From assembly GCF_000253295.1 (NCBI RefSeq), contig NC_015717.1, positions 3,348,001 to 3,412,000 of the forward strand: DNA of 64,000 bases. Reading direction: 5' to 3'. Positions 9,269-18,388 of the stretch are shown here, piece after piece. Position numbers and translations under genes: made by a program. The notes below the pieces were generated by a model. That model saw nothing but the letters and a program-made list of their open reading frames with translations, was not told the origin of the DNA and ran no database searches. The DNA is from Hyphomicrobium sp. MC1. Its GTDB lineage: Bacteria > Pseudomonadota > Alphaproteobacteria > Rhizobiales > Hyphomicrobiaceae. Each line of letters begins with the position of its first letter. Within the stretch, counting starts at the first letter, position 1.

Positions 9269-9664
9269 TTACCCCTTCAGCAGGGTTCGCCGCGCCATAT
9301 CGAGGATACCTCTATCCTCTGACGCAGACTCCAGCACACTCAAGGCTGAGCCGAAGATGGCGCGGCGGTCATCCTTGCTGCCTGCTGCCAACGACAGCAG
9401 AGAAGAACGCGCGCCTTCAAGCGCCGCCGAAAAGGCGACCGGCTCAAGCACATCGCGATCGGCCAAGTCTGGCTCGGTGCCGGCTTCGAGCATAGTGTCC
9501 AGGGTCCGTGCCTCGAACAGGGCCTCTAGTTGCAGGGAAGGACGTGTTTCGATTGCCGGCGCCTGGCCGTCCTCCGGCAGACGCGGCACATCGCTGACGA
9601 CACGCACGCCAGCTAGGCCGTGGTTGAAGGAAAGCAGGCGATCACCTTCGCTAATACGGCTCAT
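9269..9664 (-). CDS. sctX: SctX, early T3SS substrate
   Basis: 131 residues, close to YscX (122). It starts MSRI like YscX and ends in a Leu-rich tail (RRTLLKG versus the family's LNLLHKV). YscX is found only in Ysc-type systems, is exported, and needs YscY. It overlaps sycN by 4 bp. Its presence places this system in the Ysc family rather than the SPI-1 or Hrc/Rhc families. Confidence 0.75.
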   Translation of the reverse strand: MSRISEGDRLLSFNHGLAGVRVVSDVPRLPEDGQAPAIETRPSLQLEALFEARTLDTMLEAGTEPDLADRDVLEPVAFSAALEGARSSLLSLAAGSKDDRRAIFGSALSVLESASEDRGILDMARRTLLKG

Positions 9665-10035
9665 CGTTCTGAATCCACCTCATCTGCCAAGCGTACAAGC
9701 ATGCGCAGCGCCGACGCGATTGCGGGAGCGTCGGCAACTTCCTTGGCCAGCCCGGTCATCAGCACCAGCGTCTCGTCGCCATGAAAGCCGGCTTTTACCC
9801 GTAGCGGCATACTGCGATCCGGATGAGCAGCACGTAATACTGCTGCCGCCACCCCTCGCCGATGGAGTGGGACCTCTCGTGCCAATGTCAGCCAGTAGCC
9901 CCCAGCACCATTTTCCTCCAACCGCAAGGTGCCGGAGCGTTCGAACTCCAGCGCGAGCGGCAGGCTCAGACCTATTGGCGACAGTGGGATACCGAGCGAC
10001 TCACAAAAGGTCGCGATAGCGGAGTGACTGCTCAT
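9661..10035 (-). CDS. sycN: SycN-like chaperone of the SctW gatekeeper
   Basis: 124 residues. It resembles SycN: FCESLGIPLS matches FCQDLGVPTS, and SGTLRLEENG matches SGTLQLEQHG. In Yersinia SycN pairs with YscB to chaperone YopN. The gene overlaps both sctW (upstream) and sctX (downstream) by 4 bp, matching the yopN-tyeA-sycN-yscX order. No YscB partner gene is visible in the window. Confidence 0.75.
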   Translation of the reverse strand: MSSHSAIATFCESLGIPLSPIGLSLPLALEFERSGTLRLEENGAGGYWLTLAREVPLHRRGVAAAVLRAAHPDRSMPLRVKAGFHGDETLVLMTGLAKEVADAPAIASALRMLVRLADEVDSER

Positions 10036-11147
10036 ATCTGGCTTTCCTCACGCTCGATCAGTTGGTCCATCGCCTCATTGGCCCCTGCCAACACAGAGAA
10101 ACGGGCATCCATGTCGCGAAAGACGCCGGCTGGCATCATCGCCAGCAACTCGCGCGTCTCGCGCATGAAAAGGATCTGACCATCCAGCCGACGCGCTGGC
10201 ACGCCGCATTGCTCCGGCACGGCGAGCAGCTTGCCGGGGCCGGAAACCGGCTCCTCGGTCAACGGCATCAGCCGACGCATAATCTCGACGGGTGCGATCT
10301 CCCCTTTAACAAGCTTCCCGACCCGCTTAGCCATCACGCTGGCGCGCTCGTGAACCGTGTCGATCGTGCGCAGCGCAGAGAGATCCGATAGCAGTTCTCG
10401 CAGCCGCTCGGCGGGGACCGAGGAACCCGTGGAAGCCAGTTCATCGCCAGCAGCACGCGTCAGAAACTTGATCTGCGCGCTGAATCCTTCCGTGCCGAAC
10501 TTATCGAGAATGCCCTTGTACACGCCTGCTGGACCAGGCTTTCCAAACACCGTGTCGCGGTACGAGGCACGCAGCGTGGCAGCAGCCTCGCGGTCCCCTC
10601 CGGCGAGTTCCATCGCCGTGCGCGTGACGTTGAGGCCTGCGCGGATAGCCGGACCCGACTCCGCCTCGAGCTTCTGCAACGCCTCATTGAGACGCGCCTC
10701 CATCTCGGGATCGCCGGTATCGCGTGCGTCCGCCGCGGCTTGGCGCAGCGCGGCGTATTGGTGCGAGGGATCAGAGAAACGTTCACGGACAAGCCCAAGA
10801 ATAGCACCCGAGGAGGCACGCAACGTACGCAGCTCCTCACTGACCGCTTCCAGTTGGTGCGTATCAAGATCAGGCAGTTCCTCCGCCATCTCTTTGCGTT
10901 CGATCCGCTTGAGGATATCGGGCTTCGCCTCCTCGATATTACGCTCCTCGATTTCCTTCGATTCAACTCGCTCCGAGTGTGCGAAGGTCAGTTCCTCTTT
11001 CGCATCCATCAAGAGCGAAAGAGGGTCAGGCTGCAGGGATACCTGCTCTCCAGCCCATTGGCCCGTGGCCCGCACTGACGATTCCTGCTTCGCTGGCAGA
11101 CGCGCCGCGCCGGAAATCCCAGTCTCAATCCGGTCCGGCAGGCTCAC
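10032..11147 (-). CDS. sctW: SctW gatekeeper (YopN-TyeA in one chain)
   Basis: 371 residues from a GTG at 11147, preceded by a G-rich stretch. It has the HrpJ/YopN/InvE helical domain (about residues 60-270), followed by a C-terminal ~90 residues in the position of TyeA. In Yersinia these are two proteins (about 293 and 92 residues); here they are a single chain, as in other SctW proteins. SctW blocks secretion until host contact and sets translocator-before-effector order. Confidence 0.83.
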   Translation of the reverse strand: MSLPDRIETGISGAARLPAKQESSVRATGQWAGEQVSLQPDPLSLLMDAKEELTFAHSERVESKEIEERNIEEAKPDILKRIERKEMAEELPDLDTHQLEAVSEELRTLRASSGAILGLVRERFSDPSHQYAALRQAAADARDTGDPEMEARLNEALQKLEAESGPAIRAGLNVTRTAMELAGGDREAAATLRASYRDTVFGKPGPAGVYKGILDKFGTEGFSAQIKFLTRAAGDELASTGSSVPAERLRELLSDLSALRTIDTVHERASVMAKRVGKLVKGEIAPVEIMRRLMPLTEEPVSGPGKLLAVPEQCGVPARRLDGQILFMRETRELLAMMPAGVFRDMDARFSVLAGANEAMDQLIEREESQI

Positions 11148-11358
11148 GCTTGTCCCCCCCCCACTATCAACGCGGTGTCAGGTTGCATGCTGCAGGCAAC
11201 ACACCTGCGAAGGGGGCGATCAGCGCGAGAGAAATGTATAAATTGCTCAGCAATCATACGGCCGGGCATTGCGATCGTCGTGTTTCCGGAGGTCGCCAGA
11301 AAGGCGAAGTGGACGAGACATCCCAATTCCCTGACAGATCCAACCAGCGCTTCCATTA

Positions 11359-11994
11359 TTATTCATTCGCCCCCGACGTCTGCGAAAGCCGACGTCTCAA
11401 CCCTCGTTCGATGGCTGAGAGCTGGCTTTCGATCGTTGCATCGACGATGCCGGCATCGGTTTCCATCACGCAACCCGCATCACGAATCCGCTCATCACCA
11501 ATAACCTGGACGGCGGAGAGAGGCATGGCGGTGCCAACGATCTCGCTAAGGCGCTCATTCGTTTGGTCAACGAGACCCGGCGCCACACGCAATCGCACAA
11601 AACTGCTGTGTGCGGAGAGACGCAGGCCGCGGGCCGCTATGCGAGCGGCTGCTTCGGCCTGATCGAATTCGCCAAGAATGCGCCGCGCGACCTGCACCGC
11701 CAGCTCCAGGATGCGTTCCTCGACGCGACTGATCGCCGTTGCCGCGGCTTCGGCAATCTCGAACAGGCGATCCTGTAGTTCAGAGGCTGCCTCTTCGCGC
11801 CCCTCTGCTCGCGCCGCCTCGCGAATGTTTATAACTTCTGCATTTGCAGCCTCGAGCTGCTCAGCACTCTCCTGTGCCGCCGCTTCCCGTAACGCCGCGA
11901 TCTCTAACAGCGCAACAGCATCGGCCGCCTTAACCACTCGGCCAGGCCCAATCAATCCAGGCGCACCGACACTTAGCTCAACCAAACGAACCAC
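11359..11994 (-). CDS. sctL: T3SS stator protein SctL
   Basis: About 211 residues from a GTG (11994) inside the sctK end; a TTG at 11985 is the alternative. The Ala/Glu-rich coiled coil (about residues 20-90) followed by a FliH/HrpE-like C-terminal domain is typical of SctL, which regulates the ATPase SctN and bridges to SctQ. Neither SctN nor SctQ is encoded in this window. A 211-bp gap follows before sctW. Confidence 0.82.
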   Translation of the reverse strand: MVRLVELSVGAPGLIGPGRVVKAADAVALLEIAALREAAAQESAEQLEAANAEVINIREAARAEGREEAASELQDRLFEIAEAAATAISRVEERILELAVQVARRILGEFDQAEAAARIAARGLRLSAHSSFVRLRVAPGLVDQTNERLSEIVGTAMPLSAVQVIGDERIRDAGCVMETDAGIVDATIESQLSAIERGLRRRLSQTSGANE

Positions 11995-12668
11995 GACGCG
12001 GCCCTTTCCCTTGCCAAGCGAGACAGCGCGACAAAGGCAGCATCTCGCACTGCTTCGGAAGTATCCTGGCGGGCATACCTTGAGACCTCGGCCCAAACGG
12101 CCAAGGGCCGACGAAGCAGCATCCGCTCCAGCAGCGGCACTGGAGCCGGGCCGAGCGCTAACCCAAACAAAGCTGCCCCACGGAGCAGCGCTCCAGATGG
12201 GGCTGGCTCCAATTCCCTTAGAGCCTCCTGTAACGTAGCGCTTGGCCGCGCCATAAGAGCCGCACCGCCGAGTGCAAAATCTAGAGCCTCACCACCGAGC
12301 AGGGCGCGCGCCTCCTCCACTTCGCTCCGACGCAGCAGGCTGGCGATATGTGGACCATCGAACCACGCAGCGGCGCGCGCGATAAGCCATCCCGCTTCGC
12401 CCACCGGCAGCAGTGCCAGCCGCGTGCGGGGACGGGCTTGGCAGGCCTCCAGGATTGACGCCGTTGCAGCTTCAGGTAACAGCCAGCGCCCCAGCCGACC
12501 GCGCAACGCTGGTTCGCGCAGTACCGACGTCACTGACACATCGGACGGCCATCCAGGTAGCGACCCCGGTTCCTCCGACCAGTCACACCAGGCAAGCGGA
12601 TCTGCGACGATAGAGAACAGAGCACCAGCCCACGGTTCCCCAAGCCAAGATGTAGCCGATGCAGTCAT
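11973..12668 (-). CDS. sctK: T3SS sorting platform protein SctK
   Basis: 231 residues. The start ATG overlaps the sctJ stop (ATGA), which excludes a longer start inside sctJ. It matches YscK/OrgA in size and position between SctJ and SctL. SctK sits at the top of the cytoplasmic sorting platform and contacts SctD and SctQ. The C-terminus is Ala/Leu/Arg-rich helix. Family sequence conservation is low, so gene order carries much of the call. Confidence 0.78.
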   Translation of the reverse strand: MTASATSWLGEPWAGALFSIVADPLAWCDWSEEPGSLPGWPSDVSVTSVLREPALRGRLGRWLLPEAATASILEACQARPRTRLALLPVGEAGWLIARAAAWFDGPHIASLLRRSEVEEARALLGGEALDFALGGAALMARPSATLQEALRELEPAPSGALLRGAALFGLALGPAPVPLLERMLLRRPLAVWAEVSRYARQDTSEAVRDAAFVALSRLARERAASWFVWLS

Positions 12669-13438
12669 CTCGCCACAGCCTCCAGCGGTGCCACACCGCC
12701 ACGGACCGCGCGGCGCTTCCACAGGACGTATCCCCAAATGCCGCCGCCAAAAATCGCCCCCCCTAAACCAACGACTAGGGCGTAGATCAACGCCATCGGC
12801 AGCGCCGCCCGAGGCACTTCCGTCCGAGTCGCAGCTATTACAGTTTGGAGATCCTCGGAGGCACGCACCATCACTACAGAGACGCGATCATAGGACAGGC
12901 CTTCAATGCTGTTGACCACCAATTCCTTGATCCGCGGCACAATGTTTACAACTGCCGCGCCGGGTGCGTAGCGGATCATGACGGCCGCTGACGCCGGCTG
13001 CGCAGCGCTCCCCGGATCATTGTTCGGGAGCACCACGTGGACTCGCGCGTTCAACACGCCATCGATGTTGGTAAGCGTCCGCGAAAGCTCCTGCGTGATG
13101 CCATACATGTAGCGAACACGCTCCTCAGATGGAGAGGATATCAGGCCTTCACGCTTAAACAGGTCACCAATACTGGCAAAGCGATCGCGCGGCAGACCAG
13201 CAGCATCAAGCAGCTCAATCGCTCGAGCCACACTCGCCTGATCAACTCTGATAGCTGAGACGTTATTCTTGCCAGGGATTTTTTCCGCCCCGATGCCGGC
13301 TCGCATTAGCACAGCCAACACCTCGTTCGCCTCGCGCTCATCCAGCGAGCCGAAAAGCTCAATCTGCGAGCCACAGCCAGCGAGAAACAAACAGGCCAGA
13401 AAAAGCGCGAACCAGTCTCGCCGCAGACGCCAGATCAT
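12665..13438 (-). CDS. sctJ: T3SS inner-ring lipoprotein SctJ
   Basis: 257 residues with a lipoprotein signal (LFLAGC lipobox, Cys about 22), two ring-building modules joined by a linker, and a C-terminal membrane segment (ALIYALVVGLGGAIFGGGIWGYV) ending in a short basic tail. This is the YscJ/PrgK/FliF-like layout. Motifs such as VRYMYGITQELSRTL and ARVHVVLP are typical of the family. It overlaps sctI by 4 bp. Confidence 0.95.
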   Translation of the reverse strand: MIWRLRRDWFALFLACLFLAGCGSQIELFGSLDEREANEVLAVLMRAGIGAEKIPGKNNVSAIRVDQASVARAIELLDAAGLPRDRFASIGDLFKREGLISSPSEERVRYMYGITQELSRTLTNIDGVLNARVHVVLPNNDPGSAAQPASAAVMIRYAPGAAVVNIVPRIKELVVNSIEGLSYDRVSVVMVRASEDLQTVIAATRTEVPRAALPMALIYALVVGLGGAIFGGGIWGYVLWKRRAVRGGVAPLEAVAR

Positions 13439-13887
13439 TGGTTTTTCAGGAAAGTATCCAGATTCTGGGTGGCCTTGCCGACGACCTTGCCAATGACATC
13501 CTGCTGCACAGACGCCTGCGTGAAGGACATCTGCACTTTCATCAGATCGGCAGTATTCATCATCTCTCCAGGTTTCGTCTTACTCAGTACGTCGTTCACC
13601 TGCTGCATTGCGTGATCGAAGCCTTCATTCATATGGCCAAGGCCGCGCAAGATTGCGTCACCGGGAGTGCTTGGCCCTTCCGGTTGGACGCGTTCTACCC
13701 CACCAGTTTCGCTCGCGGGCTGGGCAGCCTGAGCCTCCGGCTGCGCGCCGCTCGACCCACTCATAGCCTCATGAAAGCGCGCAACCGCATCTTCAGACGG
13801 AGGACGCGGCACAGCAGAAGGCGCGCCACCTGCGTCCGGCATGACTGCCGACTGAATTGCAGACGATGCAACGCTCTTCACATCCAT
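13435..13887 (-). CDS. sctI: T3SS inner rod protein SctI
   Basis: 150 residues, longer than YscI (115) because of a Pro/Ala/Gly-rich N-terminal half. The C-terminal ~60 residues carry the family signature: LMKVQMSFTQASVQQDVIG followed by KATQNLDTFLKNQ. SctI polymerises into the short adaptor under the needle. Overlap with sctJ is 4 bp. Confidence 0.9.
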   Translation of the reverse strand: MDVKSVASSAIQSAVMPDAGGAPSAVPRPPSEDAVARFHEAMSGSSGAQPEAQAAQPASETGGVERVQPEGPSTPGDAILRGLGHMNEGFDHAMQQVNDVLSKTKPGEMMNTADLMKVQMSFTQASVQQDVIGKVVGKATQNLDTFLKNQ

Positions 13888-13912
13888 GATCGAAGACCTT
13901 TCCTAAGTCTAC

Positions 13913-14275
13913 TCACGCCGCGCCGCGCAGCGAGGCCACAAGCGCATCGGTCGAGACATCATCGCCCGGCACAAATCGATCCAACACAGCATCCAATTCC
14001 GATCCACGCCCTGCCAACTTCAGCGCCAGCGCAAGGAAGGCCGTTCCGTACGGATCGCCACTCTCCGAAAGCGCTCGCAAGCCCGCGACCGCGCCTTCTG
14101 GCTTGCCTTCTGTAAGCGCCAGGAGTGCATTCCCGATCACCACCTCACGCGCAACGGGACCACCCTCAGCAAGCCCATCCAGAATCTGTCTCGTGCGTGC
14201 GATTTGGTTGGTCACGCAGCCAAGATAAGCAATTTCGGTTAGGAGCCGACGCGTCTCGCCGTCGAGATTCATCAT
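13913..14275 (-). CDS. yscG: YscG/PscG-like TPR needle chaperone
   Basis: 120 residues from an ATG preceded by GAGG at good spacing. The helical TPR-like pattern (IGNALLALTEGKPEGAVAGLRAL) fits YscG/PscG, the larger partner of YscE in binding the needle subunit. It is the first gene of the leftward block, apart from its partner yscE (5090) and the needle gene, unlike the contiguous yscEFG order of Yersinia. A HrpB1-type TPR protein is the alternative. Confidence 0.6.
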   Translation of the reverse strand: MMNLDGETRRLLTEIAYLGCVTNQIARTRQILDGLAEGGPVAREVVIGNALLALTEGKPEGAVAGLRALSESGDPYGTAFLALALKLAGRGSELDAVLDRFVPGDDVSTDALVASLRGAA

Positions 14276-14767
14276 CCATGTCCTCATGCAACACATTATT
14301 AGCGTCCTGAGGTCGCCAACCACCAGGCAACTCACGCAAAGCAGGCGCTCCCCACTGAATACAATTTAGCCTCGGCGACCAACATCCGACATCCCCAGAA
14401 CTGGTCATGGGCGAAACTGAAACGGCAGAAGCCCGCCACGCGACCTGGACTCAAGTCACGAGGACGTTGCGTTTATCCCACGAGACGGAACGGAACCACG
14501 ACCTTATCTACCTGCGTCTTGAACACGGCCTTCGCTCAACGCTTCACGCCGATCACCAGACCCGTTTACTCTATTCCGGATCACGCTCCGATGTCGCGGA
14601 TCGATCCCATCATCGCCAGTTCTGGGGATGATGAGCGAGGTGATTCGCGTCATTCTGCTCATAATTTTTGGGGTTGGTCTTTTGCCGACAACGAGACCGC
14701 GTCAGTGCTGTGTATTCCACAGAGTCGACGAAATCTTTGCCCCTAAACGCCGTGAGGAGCTTGAGTG
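14276..14767. promoter_or_regulatory. Divergent control region between the two T3SS blocks
   Basis: 492 bp separating the leftward structural operon from the rightward translocator operon. It contains the paired 15-bp boxes described separately and no convincing gene. AT-rich stretches around 14335-14370 and 14655-14670 could hold promoters. No regulator gene is adjacent. Confidence 0.6.
14390..14630. repeat. 15-bp box, one copy facing each T3SS operon
   Basis: CATCCCCAGAACTGG (14390-14404) and its exact reverse complement CCAGTTCTGGGGATG (14616-14630) lie 211 bp apart. Read in the direction of each operon the sequence is the same: 115 bp before yscG and 138 bp before the first translocator-operon gene. 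Each box has a CCAG-TT-CTGG core, and a CCCAT lies a few bases before both. This looks like an activator or repressor site for coordinated T3SS expression. Confidence 0.6.
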
Positions 14768-15058
14768 ATGAGCGATTTGGATAACACGCAGCGCGAAGCA
14801 GCTGAGACGGTCGAGAAGGTGCGCGCCGTCCTTGATAACGCCAGGCGCCAAAACGAAGAAGCCGACGCGAATATCAAGGGCTTGCTCGGCGTTGGAATCC
14901 GCGAACTCGTTGAGGTCAGCATCGCGAAGCTTTCTTCGGCGGATCAGGAAAAGGCTCGCCTCGCGATTGCTGTCGCGAAAGAGGAGACCGAACGCGATCT
15001 TCGGAATCTCGAGGTCAAGCGCGCCGTGCGGGTGAAGCCGACGCGGCAGATGGTCTGA
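14768..15058 (+). CDS. Small coiled-coil T3SS protein, possible tip or translocator chaperone
   Basis: 96 residues, acidic and helical in the middle, with a basic C-terminal tail (RAVRVKPTRQMV). GAGGAG precedes the start. It heads the translocator operon, the position held by LcrG in Yersinia, by SseA in SPI-2 and near CesAB-type proteins in LEE. Those are small coiled-coil chaperones for tip or filament proteins. I cannot tell which family it belongs to by eye. Confidence 0.6.
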   Translation: MSDLDNTQREAAETVEKVRAVLDNARRQNEEADANIKGLLGVGIRELVEVSIAKLSSADQEKARLAIAVAKEETERDLRNLEVKRAVRVKPTRQMV

Positions 15059-15073
15059 CCGATAGGGTGTAAC

Positions 15074-15595
15074 ATGACAAATGCAAAAGCTCAGTCGGCA
15101 GGCGAGGCTCTGCTGACGAATGATCCCGACAAATTCATTGCTTTGGCTGGAGACATTTTGGACGGCCGTACCGATCTCGCCGCCATTGCCGGCATGACCG
15201 CTGAAGAGATCGAAGCAATCTATTCCATTGGCTACGGCTTCTACACAAGCGGCAATTACCAGGACGCATTGGATATATTCAAGTTCCTCTGTATGCACCG
15301 TCATCTGGATAAGCGCTTCTGGATGGGGCTCGGCGCCACCAGCCAACTCTTGAAGGACTACGACAGGGCCATCGTCAGTTATCGAACTTGCGCAATGCTC
15401 GACCTTAGCGATGCGCAGTTGCCGCTCCGCGCTGCGGAATGCTTCCTAGCTCTCGGTGATATGGTACAGGCGCAGCTGGCGCTCGAAGCTGTTGGCATAG
15501 TCGCCAAGCACTATCCAACCGCGCAAAACGCGTCATTCGCGGCGCGGGCAGGACTCATGCGGGCGCAGTCCGCGCCTGCGGAGGCGACGCCATGA
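15074..15595 (+). CDS. sycD: SycD/LcrH-type translocator chaperone
   Basis: 173 residues with the class II chaperone pattern: three TPRs, including IYSIGYGFYTSGNYQDALDIF, FWMGLGATSQLLKDYDRAI and LRAAECFLALGDMVQAQLAL. SycD/IpgC/CesD proteins bind both translocators in the cytoplasm. Its stop overlaps the start of the first translocator gene, as usual for this family. Confidence 0.92.
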   Translation: MTNAKAQSAGEALLTNDPDKFIALAGDILDGRTDLAAIAGMTAEEIEAIYSIGYGFYTSGNYQDALDIFKFLCMHRHLDKRFWMGLGATSQLLKDYDRAIVSYRTCAMLDLSDAQLPLRAAECFLALGDMVQAQLALEAVGIVAKHYPTAQNASFAARAGLMRAQSAPAEATP

Positions 15596-16596
15596 GCAGA
15601 GTTGATGGCAGCGTCGGGGGTACAACGGTCACTATTTCTTTCGATCGCGTTACCGATGGCGGCACACAGAAGAAGCCGACAGATACCCAACAGAATGTGC
15701 CTCCTCCGACCGATGAGATAACCACTCAATCGGGGACGCCGACGCTGTCGATACCGATCTCAGACGATTCGACAGGCCTGCTGATGGCCGCACTCGCTAT
15801 CCGCCTCAAGAGTGGCGAGGAACAGCTAAAAACCAGCACTGAAGACGTACGCTTTCAGGGCGATACACAGAAAAGCGAAAACCAGGAAATCGGCAAGAAG
15901 CTCGAAGAGCAAGCCAAGCAGATGCATAAGTCTAAGAAGCTTGGGGGGTTCCTGAAGGCGCTGCAGTGGATAGGGGTAGGTCTGACTGTGGCGATCGCCG
16001 CTGTCACATTGAACCCTGTCGCCATTGCCGGTGCGGTCGCGGCGGTAAGTATGGCTGTCCTTAATGAAACGGGGACCATGGACAAGATGACCAACGCCAT
16101 GGCCGAGAGCTTGCAAAAGGACGGCATGAGCAAGACACAATCCATGAAGTGGGCGATGGCATTGACCACAGTCATCGGCGTCTCGGTGTCGCTTGCCACT
16201 CTCGGTGCCGGCGCGACGTCTTCCGCAACTACGGCAGCCGCGAAAGCCGCTGAAATGGCAGAAAAACTCGCTGCTATGGTGCCGAAGTTGGCAGAAAAAG
16301 CCGCTACTATCGTACCGAGATTGACAACAGCTACCAAGATCGCTTCGGCCGCCGTAACGGCGTCTCAAGCAGGCGTATCCATCGACAAAGCTGTAGTCGA
16401 CAAGAACGTCTCAGACACCACCGCCGACGTAGCCGACATCAAAGCTTATCTCTCAAAAATCAAGGCCGCGATGGACGACGAGACTGATCGAATTCAGGCG
16501 ATTGTCCAGTCCGCTCAAGATAGCGTCTCGACTGCCGTCAAGATCATGAGCGGCGTCAACGACAGCAATTCGGACATCATACGCCACATGGCTTAA
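15592..16596 (+). CDS. sctE: Major hydrophobic translocator (YopB/SseC/EspD family)
   Basis: 334 residues. The layout matches YopB/IpaB-type translocators: a polar N-terminal ~100 residues, a coiled coil (QEIGKKLEEQAKQMHK), a long hydrophobic hairpin (about residues 122-160, with VGLTVAIAAVTLNPVAIAGA), a second hydrophobic segment (MALTTVIGVSVSLATLGAGA), then an amphipathic C-terminus. It is exported and forms the pore in the host membrane together with the next gene product. Confidence 0.88.
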   Translation: MSRVDGSVGGTTVTISFDRVTDGGTQKKPTDTQQNVPPPTDEITTQSGTPTLSIPISDDSTGLLMAALAIRLKSGEEQLKTSTEDVRFQGDTQKSENQEIGKKLEEQAKQMHKSKKLGGFLKALQWIGVGLTVAIAAVTLNPVAIAGAVAAVSMAVLNETGTMDKMTNAMAESLQKDGMSKTQSMKWAMALTTVIGVSVSLATLGAGATSSATTAAAKAAEMAEKLAAMVPKLAEKAATIVPRLTTATKIASAAVTASQAGVSIDKAVVDKNVSDTTADVADIKAYLSKIKAAMDDETDRIQAIVQSAQDSVSTAVKIMSGVNDSNSDIIRHMA

Positions 16597-16645
16597 TGCC
16601 GTAGTTTGGCAAAGCAGTAGCGCCCAATGAACAGTGAGGTTGGGA

Positions 16646-17668
16646 ATGAGCGATATCAATAATTTGGGATCAGCATCGTACGTCAGTGCCGCCCAAATCT
16701 TGGCGAATGCTGACGCGACAGAAGATACTAAAAAGACAGAGAAGAAGGGTGTCGGTGACACTCCAGACGTTGTCGTTTCTTACGGCGAACCCTCGGCCCT
16801 TCTATCTCAACAGCCTATCGATCTTACTCCACCCCAAAGCACAAATGACGGCGCTCTCGATCAAGCATCGTTCTCGCTCGGTCAATTTGAAACCTCCGCA
16901 GTCAACGTAATGGCAATCGCAAAGGTCATGCAGGACGCCAATATCCAGACGCGCGAGTCTGCCCGGTTAGATCGCGCGGCAGCTCGCGATGCAGACGTAT
17001 CTGCTCAGAAGGCCGCTGCAGATAAGGCGCGAGAAATGGGAAGCTTCACTTTCGGAGCCGCAATTGCGACCTCCACCGCGGCAATCGCCGGGGCGGCCAT
17101 TTCCGTCGTCGGCGCTGTCAAGTCGTCGAATGTTCGAACAGAGTCGATCGAGAAAGCCGATTCTCTTAATTCGAAAGCCCAGGGACTTCGTGTCGATGCA
17201 CTGTCCGACACGAAACAAGCCATCAAAGTGCGCGCGGACGCCGCGGCAATGAGCGGCACATCCAAGATTGTGAAAGCCTCTCAAGGTCGGCTGAATGGAG
17301 AGGCTGAGAGCCTGGATCTCGATGCAGCGAAGAAGACTCAGACGGCGATGGTGCATGAGCAAGAAGCGACGAGCATAAGCTCGAAGGGGGAGGCGGCGGC
17401 AAAGAAACTAGATACTTTCTATACCGTAGCCGCAACCGCTGCGACGGAGTCAGGTAAGATCCTCGGCGCCGGCCTGCAGAAAGTTGCTTCTGACAAGGAC
17501 GCGGAGAAGTCTGAACTTCAAGCCGAGTCTACCGTCGCTCGTAGCCGTGCCGACGACGCGACCGATGCCATTCATGCCTACACGGAGAACATTCGCTCGA
17601 TACAGGATAAGCTCTCGGCCATTTTACAAGCTAAGAGCGAATCCGACCGCGCCATCGTTCAGGCGTGA
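16646..17668 (+). CDS. sctB: Minor translocator (YopD/EspB/IpaC type)
   Basis: 340 residues from the ATG at 16646 (GAGG upstream). It has one hydrophobic segment (about residues 135-157, FGAAIATSTAAIAGAAISVVGAV) flanked by long Ala/Lys/Glu-rich helices, as in single-span translocators. It follows the two-span translocator by 49 bp. The pair would form the host-membrane pore. The sequence family is poorly conserved; topology and position carry the call. Confidence 0.78.
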   Translation: MSDINNLGSASYVSAAQILANADATEDTKKTEKKGVGDTPDVVVSYGEPSALLSQQPIDLTPPQSTNDGALDQASFSLGQFETSAVNVMAIAKVMQDANIQTRESARLDRAAARDADVSAQKAAADKAREMGSFTFGAAIATSTAAIAGAAISVVGAVKSSNVRTESIEKADSLNSKAQGLRVDALSDTKQAIKVRADAAAMSGTSKIVKASQGRLNGEAESLDLDAAKKTQTAMVHEQEATSISSKGEAAAKKLDTFYTVAATAATESGKILGAGLQKVASDKDAEKSELQAESTVARSRADDATDAIHAYTENIRSIQDKLSAILQAKSESDRAIVQA

Positions 17669-17757
17669 GCGTTTGCGCTCGTCCCATCCGCCAAACACTT
17701 CCCGGTGCACTGCGGCAGATTCCGCATTCATAGACAGAAACAGAAAGGCGTACGGCT

Positions 17758-18294
17758 ATGGTCCAAATAACCCCAAACGGCATTTATAATTCCAGTGTCA
17801 GTGCAGCATCCGTCAATAATCTAACAAGTGACTCGGACATTGCCATGGCCGTTCTGGCCCAGTCATATAACATGCAAAATAGCATGATCAACGATCAGCT
17901 CCAAGACATGCAGAACAGAAACGATTGGCTAACAACAGCCAACAACGCGTTAGCTGCATTGCGAGAGGCCCGGCCCAGCGATGCAAACTCGACTCAAACA
18001 TATCCCGACTTTAAAACCGCGGACGGCACGGAAATGAATGTCAAGGATTGGATGGATAGCCAGGGCATTTCTATCGAGAACAACGGAGAAGACTACAAAG
18101 GTATACAGCAGGATTTTGACTCCGCCATCAATAACCTGAAGTCAGGAATCGACTCGGCCAATAGCACGTCGCAATTGGAGATGATCCGCCTACAAGGCCT
18201 TATGGATAAGCGCGGCCAGACGGCTGATCAGATGTCTAATAACGTCAAGAAAAAGGGTGAGGTCGCGGACAACGTCATCGGGAACATGCGGTGA
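17758..18294 (+). CDS. Needle tip or EspA-like filament candidate
   Basis: 178 residues, no membrane segment, Asn/Asp/Ser rich. The C-terminal helix (TSQLEMIRLQGLMDKR and following) resembles the coiled-coil C-terminus of EspA (NNSQLEIQQMSNTLN), a pattern also used by tip and needle proteins for self-assembly. It sits between the translocators and the secretin, where no other tip protein (LcrV-like) is found. Either an EspA-type filament subunit or a SctA tip protein would fit. A secreted effector is less likely. Confidence 0.55.
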   Translation: MVQITPNGIYNSSVSAASVNNLTSDSDIAMAVLAQSYNMQNSMINDQLQDMQNRNDWLTTANNALAALREARPSDANSTQTYPDFKTADGTEMNVKDWMDSQGISIENNGEDYKGIQQDFDSAINNLKSGIDSANSTSQLEMIRLQGLMDKRGQTADQMSNNVKKKGEVADNVIGNMR

Positions 18295-18388
18295 TCTATG
18301 GACGGCGGCCGCTGATGCGGTCACCGCTTCTCCCGGAGCCGACGCAAACCACATGAATGAGAGTCGGCTTCGCGCCGGGAATTTATAG

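Noticed and set aside
8845..11241. Long plus-strand frames (134, 305 and 294 codons) opposite the sctV-sctW genes
   Set aside because: They lie antisense to well-supported overlapping T3SS genes, are Arg/Ser rich and show no domain; GC-rich DNA yields such shadows.
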